64,000 bases of DNA, taken from the NCBI GenBank assembly GCA_947168525.1, contig CAMVMG010000003.1, forward strand, positions 1-64,000, written 5' to 3'. Both the position numbers and the translations under genes were made by a program. The stretch is from an uncultured Bacteroidales bacterium. Its GTDB lineage: Bacteria; Bacteroidota; Bacteroidia; Bacteroidales; UBA932. Position 1 is the first letter of the stretch. Every line of letters starts with the position of its first letter. This document shows, one piece after another, positions 9,379-17,883 of this stretch. Under the pieces are notes generated by a model that was not told where the DNA came from, ran no database searches, and worked only from the letters and a program-made list of their open reading frames with translations.

Positions 9379-11885
9379 TTCACCTCGATATCCATTTCCA
9401 GCACCTCTGTGCTCCCGTTTTCGTAACTGAGGCGGGCTTCTACCGTATGGATACCGGTAGTCAGGAGCACCGAAGTGCCCGCGACGGCATCTCCGTCATA
9501 GAACCAGTTCACGGATACCGGTTTGCGGGAGAAGGCCTCCCGGAGGCGGAGGTCCAGCCTGTGGCCGGCCTTGTAGATGCCGGGCCCCGGGTCGATGCTG
9601 CTGAAGCCGATGTCGGCCAGGCTGGTAGGCACCTGCACTTCGCTCACGGTAGCGGCCAGGGCAAGGTCGTACTTGGCCATGGGCTGCCAGAGCGATGCCG
9701 ACGGGCTGTAAACCGCATAATAGCTTTCCGTGGGATCCCGCTGCGAGAAGCGGCACGACAGCGGATGCTCGTAGTCTCCTCCCCGCACCGCATAGCCGAT
9801 GTACAGGTCTTCCCCGTCCGGGATACGGATATCGAATCCGCTGATATCCACGGTATTCCATCCGGCATACACAGGATCGGGGACCGGATACTGCAGGATG
9901 CGCTCTCCTCCCCTTTCCACCAGCACCAGGATGGACTCCGCACTATACACCACGGGATAGAAAGTGACGGTAGTGAGCCGCTGTCCCACGTAAGGAGCCA
10001 GTTCTTCCGCCGAGAAGCGCACCGCTCCCATCAGGCTTTTTCCACTGGCCGAATAGGACATGAGCTGGGCCGAAGGATTGGACTTGTCCAGGGTGGTCAC
10101 CTCTGCCTCTTCCGATTTCCGGAGCATGACAAAGAAGTTGTTGCCCGTGTCCTGCAGCACCAGCGTAATGATGCGGGACACATAACCTTCCATGCTGGCC
10201 ACCACTTCCAGTTCCTTCTGGCCTTCATAGTCCTGGAGACTCAGGAAAAAGTATCCGCTTGCGTCCGTAAGCGTATGCAAGCCAATGGGTTCCACCGACA
10301 CCGACACCCCTTCCAGGGGATTTCCGGAGGTATCTACCACCAGGCCGTTGATGTTCTTTCCTTCGCCCGAGCGCACTTTAAAGCTCACGCAGTCCCCCTC
10401 CTGCCGGATGGCAGTGAGCTGCTGGGATGTGAGGTCGTTCTCCCAGTCGATGGGCTGGAACGAAGACACGTTGGAGCTGCCCGGGAACAGCACGCCCTCC
10501 ATACCGCCGCTATAGTCCAGGGAGGACGGGGCCGACGAAGGCACGATATAGAAACAGGGGTGGTCCCCCTTGGCGTTGACCAAATTGGTCGAGCGCCAGT
10601 TGTCCCAGAGGTAGCTGGCCGGATAGTCATCCAGGATTATCCGGTCCGAGCGGTCTACATGATAGATGGCCAGGCCCTTGGGAAGTGGGGCATCCCAGCC
10701 CGTACCGTCCCGGAATTCCAGCAGGAAGTACTCCCCTTCCACGGAAGTGGGGATTTTCCAGGCCTTCTGCTGCCATACGCCCGAAAGGCTCACATCCCCG
10801 TCCGGAAGGGGCTGGACGGTTTCTTCTTCCAGCCAGTCCAGCATCCGGAGTTCTTCCGTATTGAAGTATGGCGGCGTACGGCCGTTGTTGTTGTAGAGGC
10901 CATTGCTCATGGCGGAGAAGTAATACAGGCCGGAAGCATAGCCGTTTTCCTGGAAATCCGTGTCGTAGAAGTCCGGCAACCCCAGATGATGGGAGAATTC
11001 ATGCACCGTGCTGCCGATGCCACCCATGACGGAACCGCTGTTTCCCTGCAATTCCGACGTGCAGAAATAAGAGCCCAGGCACACGCCGTCCAGGGTGGTG
11101 GTGCGGGCCTTCTGGTCCGACGAGGATTGGACATCCCACTGGTGCGACCAGATGGCATCCGCCGGACCGCCTTCGGCCTCGTCGTAGCCGGCGTAGTAGA
11201 ACAGGATCATGTCCACCACCCCGTCCAGGTTCTCGTCGTAAAGGGAAAAATCCACTTCCGGATCCAACTTGATACAGGCCTCTACCAGTGCCAGTTCCGG
11301 GCCCGGGAACAAATCCCGGTTTGTCTCTGTACTGTTTTTACCGTAGGCTGCCATGTTCTTGGACAGCTTTACCGGCCCGTATACCTCAAAGAGGGGGTTG
11401 TACCGCCCTCGGGAGTTATCGTTGAAAAAGTCCCAGACCGACCCGGTGGCGCCGTTGAGGTCGTAGCCCTTTTGACTGAGCATATTGTAGAACGCACTGC
11501 GGGGAGCGGGCACGGAAAACTCCCTGTCCTGGAATTCCACCAGGATTACCAGTACCCGGTGCGTACCCAGCGTCCGCTTGTCGTTGTCTACCGCAGAGGC
11601 CCTTACCTGCCTTTGCCGGCGCAGAAGGCGGCCCTGCTGCGAGATCCGGCGCCGCACCTGGGACAGGGAGCGCGTAGAAAGCCGGTAAAACCCGTCTGCA
11701 TCCAGGTCCAGCATCCTTCCGTCGCGGTCTGTCACCCAGTGCCCCCACTCGTCCCCGTGCAGGAAAATCTCTATGCGGGAACCGTCCGGCTGGGTGTACT
11801 GCAGGGCCCCCCGACGGGCCGGCATGGCCGTCAGGGAAAGGGCGCTGAGCAGAAGGGCCCACAGCAGGACAAGGACACGTTTCAT
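9375..11885 (-). CDS. secreted M6-family metalloprotease
   Basis: This 836-residue protein has a signal peptide (about residues 1-20) and an M6 (immune-inhibitor-A-like) peptidase domain with the zinc motif HEFSHHLGLPD (295-305). A carboxypeptidase-regulatory-like beta-sandwich follows (NGLVVDTSGNPLEGVSVSV, about 525-600), then further beta-rich C-terminal modules. It is probably exported and degrades extracellular protein. It starts 1 bp after the BACON-type lipoprotein gene and is almost certainly cotranscribed with it. No C-terminal type IX secretion signal is obvious. Confidence 0.9.
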   Translation of the reverse strand: MKRVLVLLWALLLSALSLTAMPARRGALQYTQPDGSRIEIFLHGDEWGHWVTDRDGRMLDLDADGFYRLSTRSLSQVRRRISQQGRLLRRQRQVRASAVDNDKRTLGTHRVLVILVEFQDREFSVPAPRSAFYNMLSQKGYDLNGATGSVWDFFNDNSRGRYNPLFEVYGPVKLSKNMAAYGKNSTETNRDLFPGPELALVEACIKLDPEVDFSLYDENLDGVVDMILFYYAGYDEAEGGPADAIWSHQWDVQSSSDQKARTTTLDGVCLGSYFCTSELQGNSGSVMGGIGSTVHEFSHHLGLPDFYDTDFQENGYASGLYYFSAMSNGLYNNNGRTPPYFNTEELRMLDWLEEETVQPLPDGDVSLSGVWQQKAWKIPTSVEGEYFLLEFRDGTGWDAPLPKGLAIYHVDRSDRIILDDYPASYLWDNWRSTNLVNAKGDHPCFYIVPSSAPSSLDYSGGMEGVLFPGSSNVSSFQPIDWENDLTSQQLTAIRQEGDCVSFKVRSGEGKNINGLVVDTSGNPLEGVSVSVEPIGLHTLTDASGYFFLSLQDYEGQKELEVVASMEGYVSRIITLVLQDTGNNFFVMLRKSEEAEVTTLDKSNPSAQLMSYSASGKSLMGAVRFSAEELAPYVGQRLTTVTFYPVVYSAESILVLVERGGERILQYPVPDPVYAGWNTVDISGFDIRIPDGEDLYIGYAVRGGDYEHPLSCRFSQRDPTESYYAVYSPSASLWQPMAKYDLALAATVSEVQVPTSLADIGFSSIDPGPGIYKAGHRLDLRLREAFSRKPVSVNWFYDGDAVAGTSVLLTTGIHTVEARLSYENGSTEVLEMDIEVN

Positions 11886-11886
11886 C

Positions 11887-12591
11887 TTACTTCTTTATCA
11901 CAAAGTACAGGTCTTCACTGCATTTGATCCAGGCAAATCCGTCTTTCAGGCGGAGCACAAGGGCATCCGGACAGGTGGTGTTGACCAGCGTCCGGTCCTT
12001 TTCCACCACTTTGTAGCCTACAGTCACCCGCATTCCCTCTTCCAGCGAGGCGGGCACCTGGATCGTGGCCGCTTTCACCTGTTCCGGAAACAGCAGGGAG
12101 AAGCGGTACACATCGCCGTCCGTGAGGCGGCTGATCTGGTTAGCACCCCGCAGATAGGCCAGTGTTCCCCCCTCCACCCCATAGGCGCCGGGAACACTCA
12201 CCCGGAGCACGGGATCTTCCGGCTCTTGCCGCACCGTCACCTCCAGGGAATGCCCCTCTGCCGTAAACCGGATCACGGCCTGCCGGGGCGCGTCTCCGGG
12301 ATTCTTCGAAGCCGTGAGCCTGAGCATCCACGACGATGCATTCAGTTGCTGCTCCCGTGCCTGAAGCCAGACGACGGGCGTTTTGAAGCTAAATTCCCAC
12401 TCCCCATCGCTTTCCACGTACAACGGGAATTCTCCTCCGGAAGGGTCTACAAAGAAGTCTGAATCCGAGTTCTGGCGGTTCACAAGGAACCGGGACTCTG
12501 TCTTGGGCTCTTTGCAAGAAGACAGCAGGAAGCACGCTGACAGCACAGCCAGCAGCGCTCCAATGCCGATATGAGCCAACGGATTCCGCAT
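11887..12591 (-). CDS. lipoprotein with BACON-like domain
   Basis: This 234-residue protein has a lipoprotein signal peptide ending LLSSC (Cys26). The next roughly 100 residues have the BACON pattern of Bacteroidota surface proteins: FFVDPSGGEFPLYVESDGEW, later VVWLQ, then RQAVIRFTAEGHSLEVTVRQ. BACON domains are thought to mediate carbohydrate or mucin contact. It is the first gene of a two-gene unit with the M6 protease and carries a TATATTTG box upstream. A role in holding the protease or its substrate at the surface is inference. Confidence 0.8.
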   Translation of the reverse strand: MRNPLAHIGIGALLAVLSACFLLSSCKEPKTESRFLVNRQNSDSDFFVDPSGGEFPLYVESDGEWEFSFKTPVVWLQAREQQLNASSWMLRLTASKNPGDAPRQAVIRFTAEGHSLEVTVRQEPEDPVLRVSVPGAYGVEGGTLAYLRGANQISRLTDGDVYRFSLLFPEQVKAATIQVPASLEEGMRVTVGYKVVEKDRTLVNTTCPDALVLRLKDGFAWIKCSEDLYFVIKK

Positions 12592-12625
12592 GGAAAAACC
12601 CTGAAAAATCTAAAATGGATACTTG

Positions 12626-12633
12626 CAAATATA
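12626..12633 (-). promoter_or_regulatory. -7 box TATATTTG of the lipoprotein-M6 protease unit
   Basis: It matches TAnnTTTG on the minus strand, 34 nt before the ATG at 12591. It is divergent from the antiporter promoter at 12655. Confidence 0.6.
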
Positions 12634-12654
12634 GGCAATTCCCGCGATAATTGC

Positions 12655-12662
12655 TATTTTTG
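12655..12662 (+). promoter_or_regulatory. -7 box TATTTTTG of the antiporter gene
   Basis: It matches TAnnTTTG, 21 nt before the ATG at 12684. It is back to back with the box at 12626. Confidence 0.6.
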
Positions 12663-12683
12663 CAATTCAAATTCGTGCGTATT

Positions 12684-13640
12684 ATGTGGTTGTCGTGTTT
12701 ATTGCTGCTAGTGGGGCTGGCCCTGGTTGTTTTCGGGGCCGACTATCTCGTGGACGGTGCTTCCGGCATCGCCCGCCGTTTCGGGCTCAGTGAGTTTGTC
12801 ATCGGCCTCACCATCGTGGGCATGGGAACTTCCGCCCCGGAAATGGTGGTAAGCTTCATCGGCGCCGCCCAGGGCAATGCCGATATAGCCATCGGCAACG
12901 TAGTGGGGTCCAATATCTTCAATACCCTGCTCATCCTGGGCATCACAGCCCTGATTCTTCCCATGAACATCACGGCCACCAATAAGAAACGGGATATCCC
13001 CGTAAACATCCTCATTACGGTGCTGCTGGTCCTGCTGGGCATGGAATATACCTTCTTCGGCATGGGGACAGACGGGCTCAACCGGGTAGACGGTGCCATC
13101 CTGACCGGGCTGTTCATCGCCTACATGTGGTTCTGCTTCAGGCAGAAAGAGGGCGCGGAAGAAAGCACCTCCCCGCAGCAGGAACGTTCCCTGTGGCTCT
13201 GCCTGCTCATGATTGTGGGTGGCCTGGCCGGCCTGGTCTTCGGGGGCAGGCTGTTCGTGAATTCCGCAACAGACATTGCCAAGGGGCTGGGCGTCAGCGA
13301 CAAATTCATCGCCATCACCATCCTGGCCGGCGGCACTTCCATGCCGGAACTGGCCACCTGCGTAGCGGCCGCCATCAAGAAAAAGGGGCAGCTTGCCCTG
13401 GGCAACATCATCGGCTCCAATGTCTTCAACATCCTGCTCATCCTGGGCGGATCGGCCCTCATCCGGCCGCTGTCTTTCCAGAATCTCGGCCTCATAGACC
13501 TGGGAGCCCTCCTGGTCAGCGCCGTCGCTCTTTTCACCAGCTGCTATATGGGCAAACGGAACAAGCTGGACCGCCTGGACGGTGTCCTCTTCCTGCTTAT
13601 CTGGGCCGCTTACATGGCCTACCTCATCATTAACTTGTAA
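12684..13640 (+). CDS. calcium/sodium antiporter (CaCA family, YrbG-like)
   Basis: This 318-residue inner-membrane protein has about ten transmembrane segments in two inverted halves. Each half carries a CaCA alpha-repeat: GMGTSAPEMVVS with GNVVGSNIFN in the first, and AGGTSMPELATC with GNIIGSNVFN in the second. The conserved acidic residues expected for cation exchange are present. The start is the ATG at 12684; an upstream in-frame TTG lies before the -7 box. The next gene, an MscS-type channel, follows after 7 bp, so the two form an ion/osmotic unit. Confidence 0.93.
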   Translation: MWLSCLLLLVGLALVVFGADYLVDGASGIARRFGLSEFVIGLTIVGMGTSAPEMVVSFIGAAQGNADIAIGNVVGSNIFNTLLILGITALILPMNITATNKKRDIPVNILITVLLVLLGMEYTFFGMGTDGLNRVDGAILTGLFIAYMWFCFRQKEGAEESTSPQQERSLWLCLLMIVGGLAGLVFGGRLFVNSATDIAKGLGVSDKFIAITILAGGTSMPELATCVAAAIKKKGQLALGNIIGSNVFNILLILGGSALIRPLSFQNLGLIDLGALLVSAVALFTSCYMGKRNKLDRLDGVLFLLIWAAYMAYLIINL

Positions 13641-13647
13641 CTGAAAC

Positions 13648-14604
13648 ATGCTTTTAGTCAACCTCCTGCAAGCAAGCGGAACTGTTCCGCCCGAAATACT
13701 GGAAAAAGCCAGCAAAATCTCCGTAGACACCCTGGCCATCAAATCCATCGAACTCCTGGAGAACTTTCAGAAAAAGCCCGCCCAGGAGGCGGTCTCCAGC
13801 CTCACCCACAGTGCCATCAACTTCGGCCTCAAAGTGCTGGCGGCCCTGCTCATTTACATCATCGGCGCCTGGCTCATCTCCCTGGTGAAAAAACTGCTCA
13901 GGCGGTATTTCACCCGGCGCAAGACGGAGGCCACCCTGGCTTCTTTCCTGAACAGCCTCATCACCATCAGCATGTGGATTGTGCTCATCGTGCTCACCGT
14001 GAGCGCCCTGGGCGTTAACTCCACCTCGCTGGCCGCTCTGCTGGCCGCCGGCGGCATGGCCATCGGCATGGCTCTGAGCGGAACGGTACAGAACTTCGCC
14101 GGGGGCATCATGCTCCTGGTTTTCAAGCCTTTCAAGGTGGGAGATTTTATCGAGGCGCAAGGCTTTACCGGCACCGTGACCGACGTTACCATCGTGAGCA
14201 CCAGACTTCGCACCGTAGACAACCGGGTGGTGGTCCTGCCCAACGGAGCCCTCTCCAACGGCAATATCACCAACTTCACCACCAACCCCATCCGCCGTGT
14301 AGACCTCAAAGTGTCGCTCAGCTACGGAGCCGACGTCACCAAGGCCAAAGAGGCCCTGCTGGAGATTGTCCGTTCCAACCCCGTGTTCCTGGATGCTTCC
14401 ACCCCGGGCGCGGCAGATCCGTTCGTGGCCCTGCAGGTCATGGATGGCAGTAGCATTGCCTTCACCGTCAGGGCATGGGTAAACAGCCCCGATTACTGGA
14501 GCGCCTACTTCTGGCTCAATGAGAATGTCTATACGCAGCTGCCCTCCAAATACGGTCTGTCATTCCCGTTCCCGCAGCTGGACGTACACGTGAAACAGGA
14601 CTAG
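13648..14604 (+). CDS. MscS-family small-conductance mechanosensitive channel
   Basis: This 318-residue protein has an extended N-terminus, transmembrane helices at about 65-150 and the pore-lining MscS TM3 signature (GGMAIGMALSGTVQNFAGG), followed by the beta domain (VGDFIEAQGFTGTVTDV, VVLPNGALSNGNITNF) and the C-terminal alpha/beta domain. It releases solutes during hypo-osmotic shock. It is slightly longer than E. coli MscS (286 residues) because of the N-terminal extension. It overlaps the convergent acyltransferase gene by 4 bp. Confidence 0.93.
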   Translation: MLLVNLLQASGTVPPEILEKASKISVDTLAIKSIELLENFQKKPAQEAVSSLTHSAINFGLKVLAALLIYIIGAWLISLVKKLLRRYFTRRKTEATLASFLNSLITISMWIVLIVLTVSALGVNSTSLAALLAAGGMAIGMALSGTVQNFAGGIMLLVFKPFKVGDFIEAQGFTGTVTDVTIVSTRLRTVDNRVVVLPNGALSNGNITNFTTNPIRRVDLKVSLSYGADVTKAKEALLEIVRSNPVFLDASTPGAADPFVALQVMDGSSIAFTVRAWVNSPDYWSAYFWLNENVYTQLPSKYGLSFPFPQLDVHVKQD

Positions 14605-15749
14605 CCCTCCAGCTGTTCTTTCGAGAGCACCGGATTGCTGTAAATCCGCAGGAAAATATCCCGCAACTGCTCCGGATCCAGCGGGGGTTCCACCTGCATC
14701 AGCTGGTTGATGATATAGGATTTGAAAGCATCCAGGTCTTCGGGCGTATACTCCGAGACATACTTCCGGGTGCCGTACACCATGTCATAGGCCATGTAAT
14801 TGGTCTTCCAAAGCTGGTATCCCTTGATGATGCGGCGGTCCACCGCCTGTCGGATGTGCTGGTAGCGGTCGTTCTTGTCGCAGAGGGAAGCCTCGCGGAT
14901 TTCGTCTTCCGTGAGGGGCTCACCGATGTTGATATGCACGTTCCCCTTGGGGGCGCGGATGCCCTGCATGATGCTCTGGAGGTCTTCGTACTCCCCTTTC
15001 ACATATTTCTGCGTCCGGGAAATCAGCAGTTCCCGGGCTTTGAGGTAATCGCAGGGTTCGTACTCGTACGAGATGCTGAGCGGGATTAGGTTCAGTTCCT
15101 TGAAGTTTTCCACGAAATCACTTCCGCCGCTCATGTCCAGCATCTTAAGCAGGCCCTGCTCCGTGGTGTCGCTGCCGTCTTTGGTGCGCCCCTGGCGCTG
15201 TGCAATCCAAACCGAACTTTGCCCGGAAGTGATGGTTTCCCGGATATACCGAGACAGCAGCTGGGACGACAGATACAGCTCCCTGGCCGATATGCCGCGG
15301 ATTACCTTGATCATGCGGTTGGAGCGGATTAGCAGCTCTACCGTCTTGTACTTGAGGAGGTTGTCCCCAACGGCAATCTGGGTATGGGGCAGATGGTTCC
15401 GGTGAAGGATAATCTGCATGAAAGCGGGATCCAGGATAATGTCCCGGTGATTGGAGATGAACAGGTATTTCCTGTCCGTATTCATCACCTTGGAAATACC
15501 GTCGTAGGAGAAATTGCGGACGGTTCGGGTGATAATCCATTCGATGGCCTGCGACATGACCACGTCCTGGAATTCGTCGACAGAATGGATGTTTTTGAGG
15601 ATATCTCTCAGGAAAGTCTCCGGCTTGTCCGGAAAGATATACTTGGAAATCCAGGGAACATTGGGATGGTTGGCCACGCGGGCAAGGGCGGCCGATGCTT
15701 CTTCGTCGTTGAAGGGAGCAATATCACTGAATTCTGTCAGATCCATCAT
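14601..15749 (-). CDS. PlsC/PlsB-type glycerolipid acyltransferase
   Basis: This 382-residue protein has an acyltransferase motif I of the NHxxxxxD type (SNHRDIILDPAF, about residues 98-109) and a later SVWIAQRQGRTKDG segment resembling motif III of glycerol-3-phosphate or 1-acylglycerol-phosphate acyltransferases. It is larger than PlsC and carries a conserved N-terminal extension, as in Bacteroidota acyltransferases of unassigned substrate. A role in phospholipid or lipid A-type acylation at the inner membrane is inference. Two adjacent ATGs (15749, 15746) are possible starts. Confidence 0.82.
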   Translation of the reverse strand: MMDLTEFSDIAPFNDEEASAALARVANHPNVPWISKYIFPDKPETFLRDILKNIHSVDEFQDVVMSQAIEWIITRTVRNFSYDGISKVMNTDRKYLFISNHRDIILDPAFMQIILHRNHLPHTQIAVGDNLLKYKTVELLIRSNRMIKVIRGISARELYLSSQLLSRYIRETITSGQSSVWIAQRQGRTKDGSDTTEQGLLKMLDMSGGSDFVENFKELNLIPLSISYEYEPCDYLKARELLISRTQKYVKGEYEDLQSIMQGIRAPKGNVHINIGEPLTEDEIREASLCDKNDRYQHIRQAVDRRIIKGYQLWKTNYMAYDMVYGTRKYVSEYTPEDLDAFKSYIINQLMQVEPPLDPEQLRDIFLRIYSNPVLSKEQLEG

Positions 15750-15770
15750 ATCGTCATGCGTTTAGGACTA

Positions 15771-15778
15771 CAAAATTA
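15771..15778 (-). promoter_or_regulatory. -7 box TAATTTTG of the acyltransferase gene
   Basis: It matches TAnnTTTG on the minus strand, 21 nt before the ATG at 15749. Confidence 0.55.
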
Positions 15779-15807
15779 CATAATAAAAACGACATCCCAA
15801 AGAGTTT

Positions 15808-17022
15808 TCAGGCCCTGGAACTCTCCAGCAGTGAGCTGTCGCCATAGCTCAGGAAGCGGAATCCGTGGGCCAGCGCATAGTTGTAAATGGTGCGCCAGTC
15901 CCCGTTCACAAAGGCCGACACCAGCAGGATCAGCGTGCTCTCCGGCTGATGGAAATTGGTAATGAGCTTGTCTACCAGGCGAAAACGGAACCCCGGAACG
16001 ATGATGATGCGGGTTCCCACCACCAGCGACGTCTTTCCGCTGCGGTCCAGGTACTGCAGGATGGCTTTCAGGGCCTCCTGCGTGCTGTAAGGATACTCCC
16101 GCGTATAGGGGGCCCACTGGTCCACATCGGCGGGAACGCCGTTCTCCAGGCAGCTGACGCCCACATAGTAAAGCGATTCCAGGGTACGCACGGAGGTAGT
16201 GCCTACGGCCACCAGCGGACGGCCGCCCGAGAGCAGCTGTTCCAGCAGCGTCCGGCTCACGGCAAAAGGCTCCCGGTGCATCGGATGCTCCGACACCAGC
16301 GAGCTTTTCACGGGAAGGAAGGTGCCGGCACCCACATGCAGGCAGACTTCCGCCGTCACGATTCCCTTGGCGCGGATGCGCTCCAGGACATTTTCCGTAA
16401 AATGAAGACCGGCCGTAGGGGCGGCCACCGACCCGCGGTACTTGGCATACAATGTCTGATAACGCTCGGAATCAATGGCTTCCGACTCCCGGTTCAGATA
16501 AGGCGGAATGGGAATGGTGCCGCAGATTTCCAGGACACGGGAAAAAGGGGAACCGTCCTTCCAGAAAAAGCGAACGAGGCCCGTCTGCCCGTCGCGCTCC
16601 AGTAGCTCTGCCTTCAGTTCCAGGGCCGCTACCCGGCTGTCGGCCGATGGGTTATACAGGTGGAGAATGTCTTCCTTCCATTTTTTCGCATTGCCGATGA
16701 CGCACTTCCAGCGTGTTTCGGAGGTGGCTGCAAAGGCGGTATTATACTCCGGAGGGGTTACCGGCTCCAGGCAGAAAATCTCGATATGGGCGCCGGTTTC
16801 CCGCTGAAAATGCAGCCGGGCAGGAACCACCTTGGTGTCGTTGAACACCATCAGGGCATTTTCCGGAAGTAAATCCGGCAACTGACGGAAGATGTATTCG
16901 CAAACCTTCCCGTCTTTATAATGAAGCAGTTTGGAGGCATCCCGTTCGGGAAGGGGGTATTTCGCTATCCTGGACTCTTCCAGTCCATAATTATAATCCT
17001 CTATATGGATTTCAGGTATCAT
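15808..17022 (-). CDS. queA: S-adenosylmethionine:tRNA ribosyltransferase-isomerase QueA
   Basis: This 404-residue protein matches QueA along its length (EYNYGLEESRIAKYPLPERDASKLL, MVFNDTKVVPARL, AAPTAGLHFT, AEVCLHVGAGTF, VGTTSVRTLES, TNFHQPESTLI). It transfers the ribose of SAM onto preQ1 in tRNA to form epoxyqueuosine. It is longer than the roughly 350-residue proteobacterial enzyme, as is common in this phylum. Upstream lies a strongly AT-rich gap; the best -7 candidate is the imperfect TAACTTCG near 17043. Confidence 0.96.
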   Translation of the reverse strand: MIPEIHIEDYNYGLEESRIAKYPLPERDASKLLHYKDGKVCEYIFRQLPDLLPENALMVFNDTKVVPARLHFQRETGAHIEIFCLEPVTPPEYNTAFAATSETRWKCVIGNAKKWKEDILHLYNPSADSRVAALELKAELLERDGQTGLVRFFWKDGSPFSRVLEICGTIPIPPYLNRESEAIDSERYQTLYAKYRGSVAAPTAGLHFTENVLERIRAKGIVTAEVCLHVGAGTFLPVKSSLVSEHPMHREPFAVSRTLLEQLLSGGRPLVAVGTTSVRTLESLYYVGVSCLENGVPADVDQWAPYTREYPYSTQEALKAILQYLDRSGKTSLVVGTRIIIVPGFRFRLVDKLITNFHQPESTLILLVSAFVNGDWRTIYNYALAHGFRFLSYGDSSLLESSRA

Positions 17023-17115
17023 GAGAATTTAAAATTTGCACGAAGTTACACATTTTATCGGAGAATCTGCAATCTGGTCAAAAAACAGCTGATCCACTTG
17101 TTCATAATACACAAA

Positions 17116-17133
17116 TGTGAAACTCATTTCACA
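17116..17133. promoter_or_regulatory. inverted repeat TGTGAAA-N4-TTTCACA, possible operator
   Basis: It has perfect 7-bp arms with a 4-bp spacer inside the AT-rich gap between divergent queA and the HTH regulator gene. The geometry suits a dimeric repressor such as an XRE or CRP-type protein. The binding partner is unknown. Confidence 0.4.
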
Positions 17134-17484
17134 ATTGCTATTGCATGTTTGTAAACATTATTTCTATAATTCACATCTTTCAACACGAGGTTGCTAAAAT
17201 TAGATAAATATTATTTATGATAAAAATCTATATTGTATATTTACCTATAAATCAGATATTTATATCATTTTCCTAAAGTATCGATATAGCAAATTAACAA
17301 CGAAAAATAGAGTAACAACACCTTTCTTGCTATTATTCGCATGAATATATATATTGATTGATTTAAAATTCAGTAATTTAACATAAGGTATATTAAGAGA
17401 AACTATAATATAATTACGTTTATTTCTTCTTGAACTCCCCTACTTTTCTCTGTAAAATGATTTGCTATTATAGAATTATTATTT

Positions 17485-17492
17485 TACTTTTG
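17485..17492 (+). promoter_or_regulatory. -7 box TACTTTTG of the HTH regulator gene
   Basis: It matches TAnnTTTG, 8 nt before the ATG at 17501. A leaderless or near-leaderless transcript is predicted. Confidence 0.55.
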
Positions 17493-17500
17493 TAAAGCAA

Positions 17501-17866
17501 ATGTTTAAAAATATGAATCGACGTCTTTTGCAGTTTTTGCAGGCAGAAAACATCACGCAATCCCAGTTTGCCGATGTACTCGGCGTGGCACGCGGCAGCA
17601 TCTCGCACATCCTCTCCGGGCGCAACAAGCCTGGCTACGATTTTATGGAAAGCCTGCTGCTCCATTATCCGCAGCTCAACCTGGACTGGCTGCTCACGGG
17701 AAAAGGGAAAATGTACAAGGATCCGGAAAGGGAAATTCTACTTCCGGAAGAGGACTCCCCCTTGTTCGGACAGGAGGCGGAACTGGCGGCTCAGAAGCCC
17801 GGAATCAGCCATATCATTGTATTTTACACGGACAACAGCTTCCAAGAGTTCCATCCTGCGCAATAA
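17501..17866 (+). CDS. XRE-family helix-turn-helix regulator
   Basis: This 121-residue protein has an N-terminal XRE/Cro-type HTH (about residues 5-60): RRLLQFLQAENITQSQFADV is followed by recognition-helix region ARGSISHILSGRNKPG. The conserved phrase LDWLLTGKGKMY after the HTH is frequent in stand-alone Bacteroidota XRE proteins. The remaining 55 residues are acidic and variable, with no sensor domain that I recognise. A second in-frame ATG at 17513 is an alternative start. It lies 18 bp before the PyrD-like gene, which has its own promoter. Confidence 0.8.
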   Translation: MFKNMNRRLLQFLQAENITQSQFADVLGVARGSISHILSGRNKPGYDFMESLLLHYPQLNLDWLLTGKGKMYKDPEREILLPEEDSPLFGQEAELAAQKPGISHIIVFYTDNSFQEFHPAQ

Positions 17867-17871
17867 TTTGC

Positions 17872-17879
17872 TATCTTTG
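17872..17879 (+). promoter_or_regulatory. -7 box TATCTTTG of the PyrD-like/cinA unit
   Basis: It matches TAnnTTTG exactly and ends 4 nt before the ATG at 17884. It lies just past the HTH gene stop (17866). A leaderless transcript is predicted. Confidence 0.6.
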
Positions 17880-17883
17880 TGGC

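Larger units (their letters stand above)
17023..17500 (+). other. AT-rich intergenic region with two short inverted repeats
   Basis: I see no gene in these 478 bp. Base composition is far lower in GC than the surrounding coding DNA (long A/T runs throughout). Two perfect short inverted repeats stand out: TGTGAAA-ctca-TTTCACA at 17116-17133 and ATGTTT-gt-AAACAT at 17145-17158. A -7 box for the HTH gene lies at the right end. The region is probably a regulatory spacer between queA and the HTH gene. Confidence 0.6.

Noticed and set aside
9447..11927. 826-codon open frame on the plus strand over the M6 protease
   Set aside because: It is antisense to a clear peptidase gene, has no domain, and is explained by high third-position GC in the real gene.
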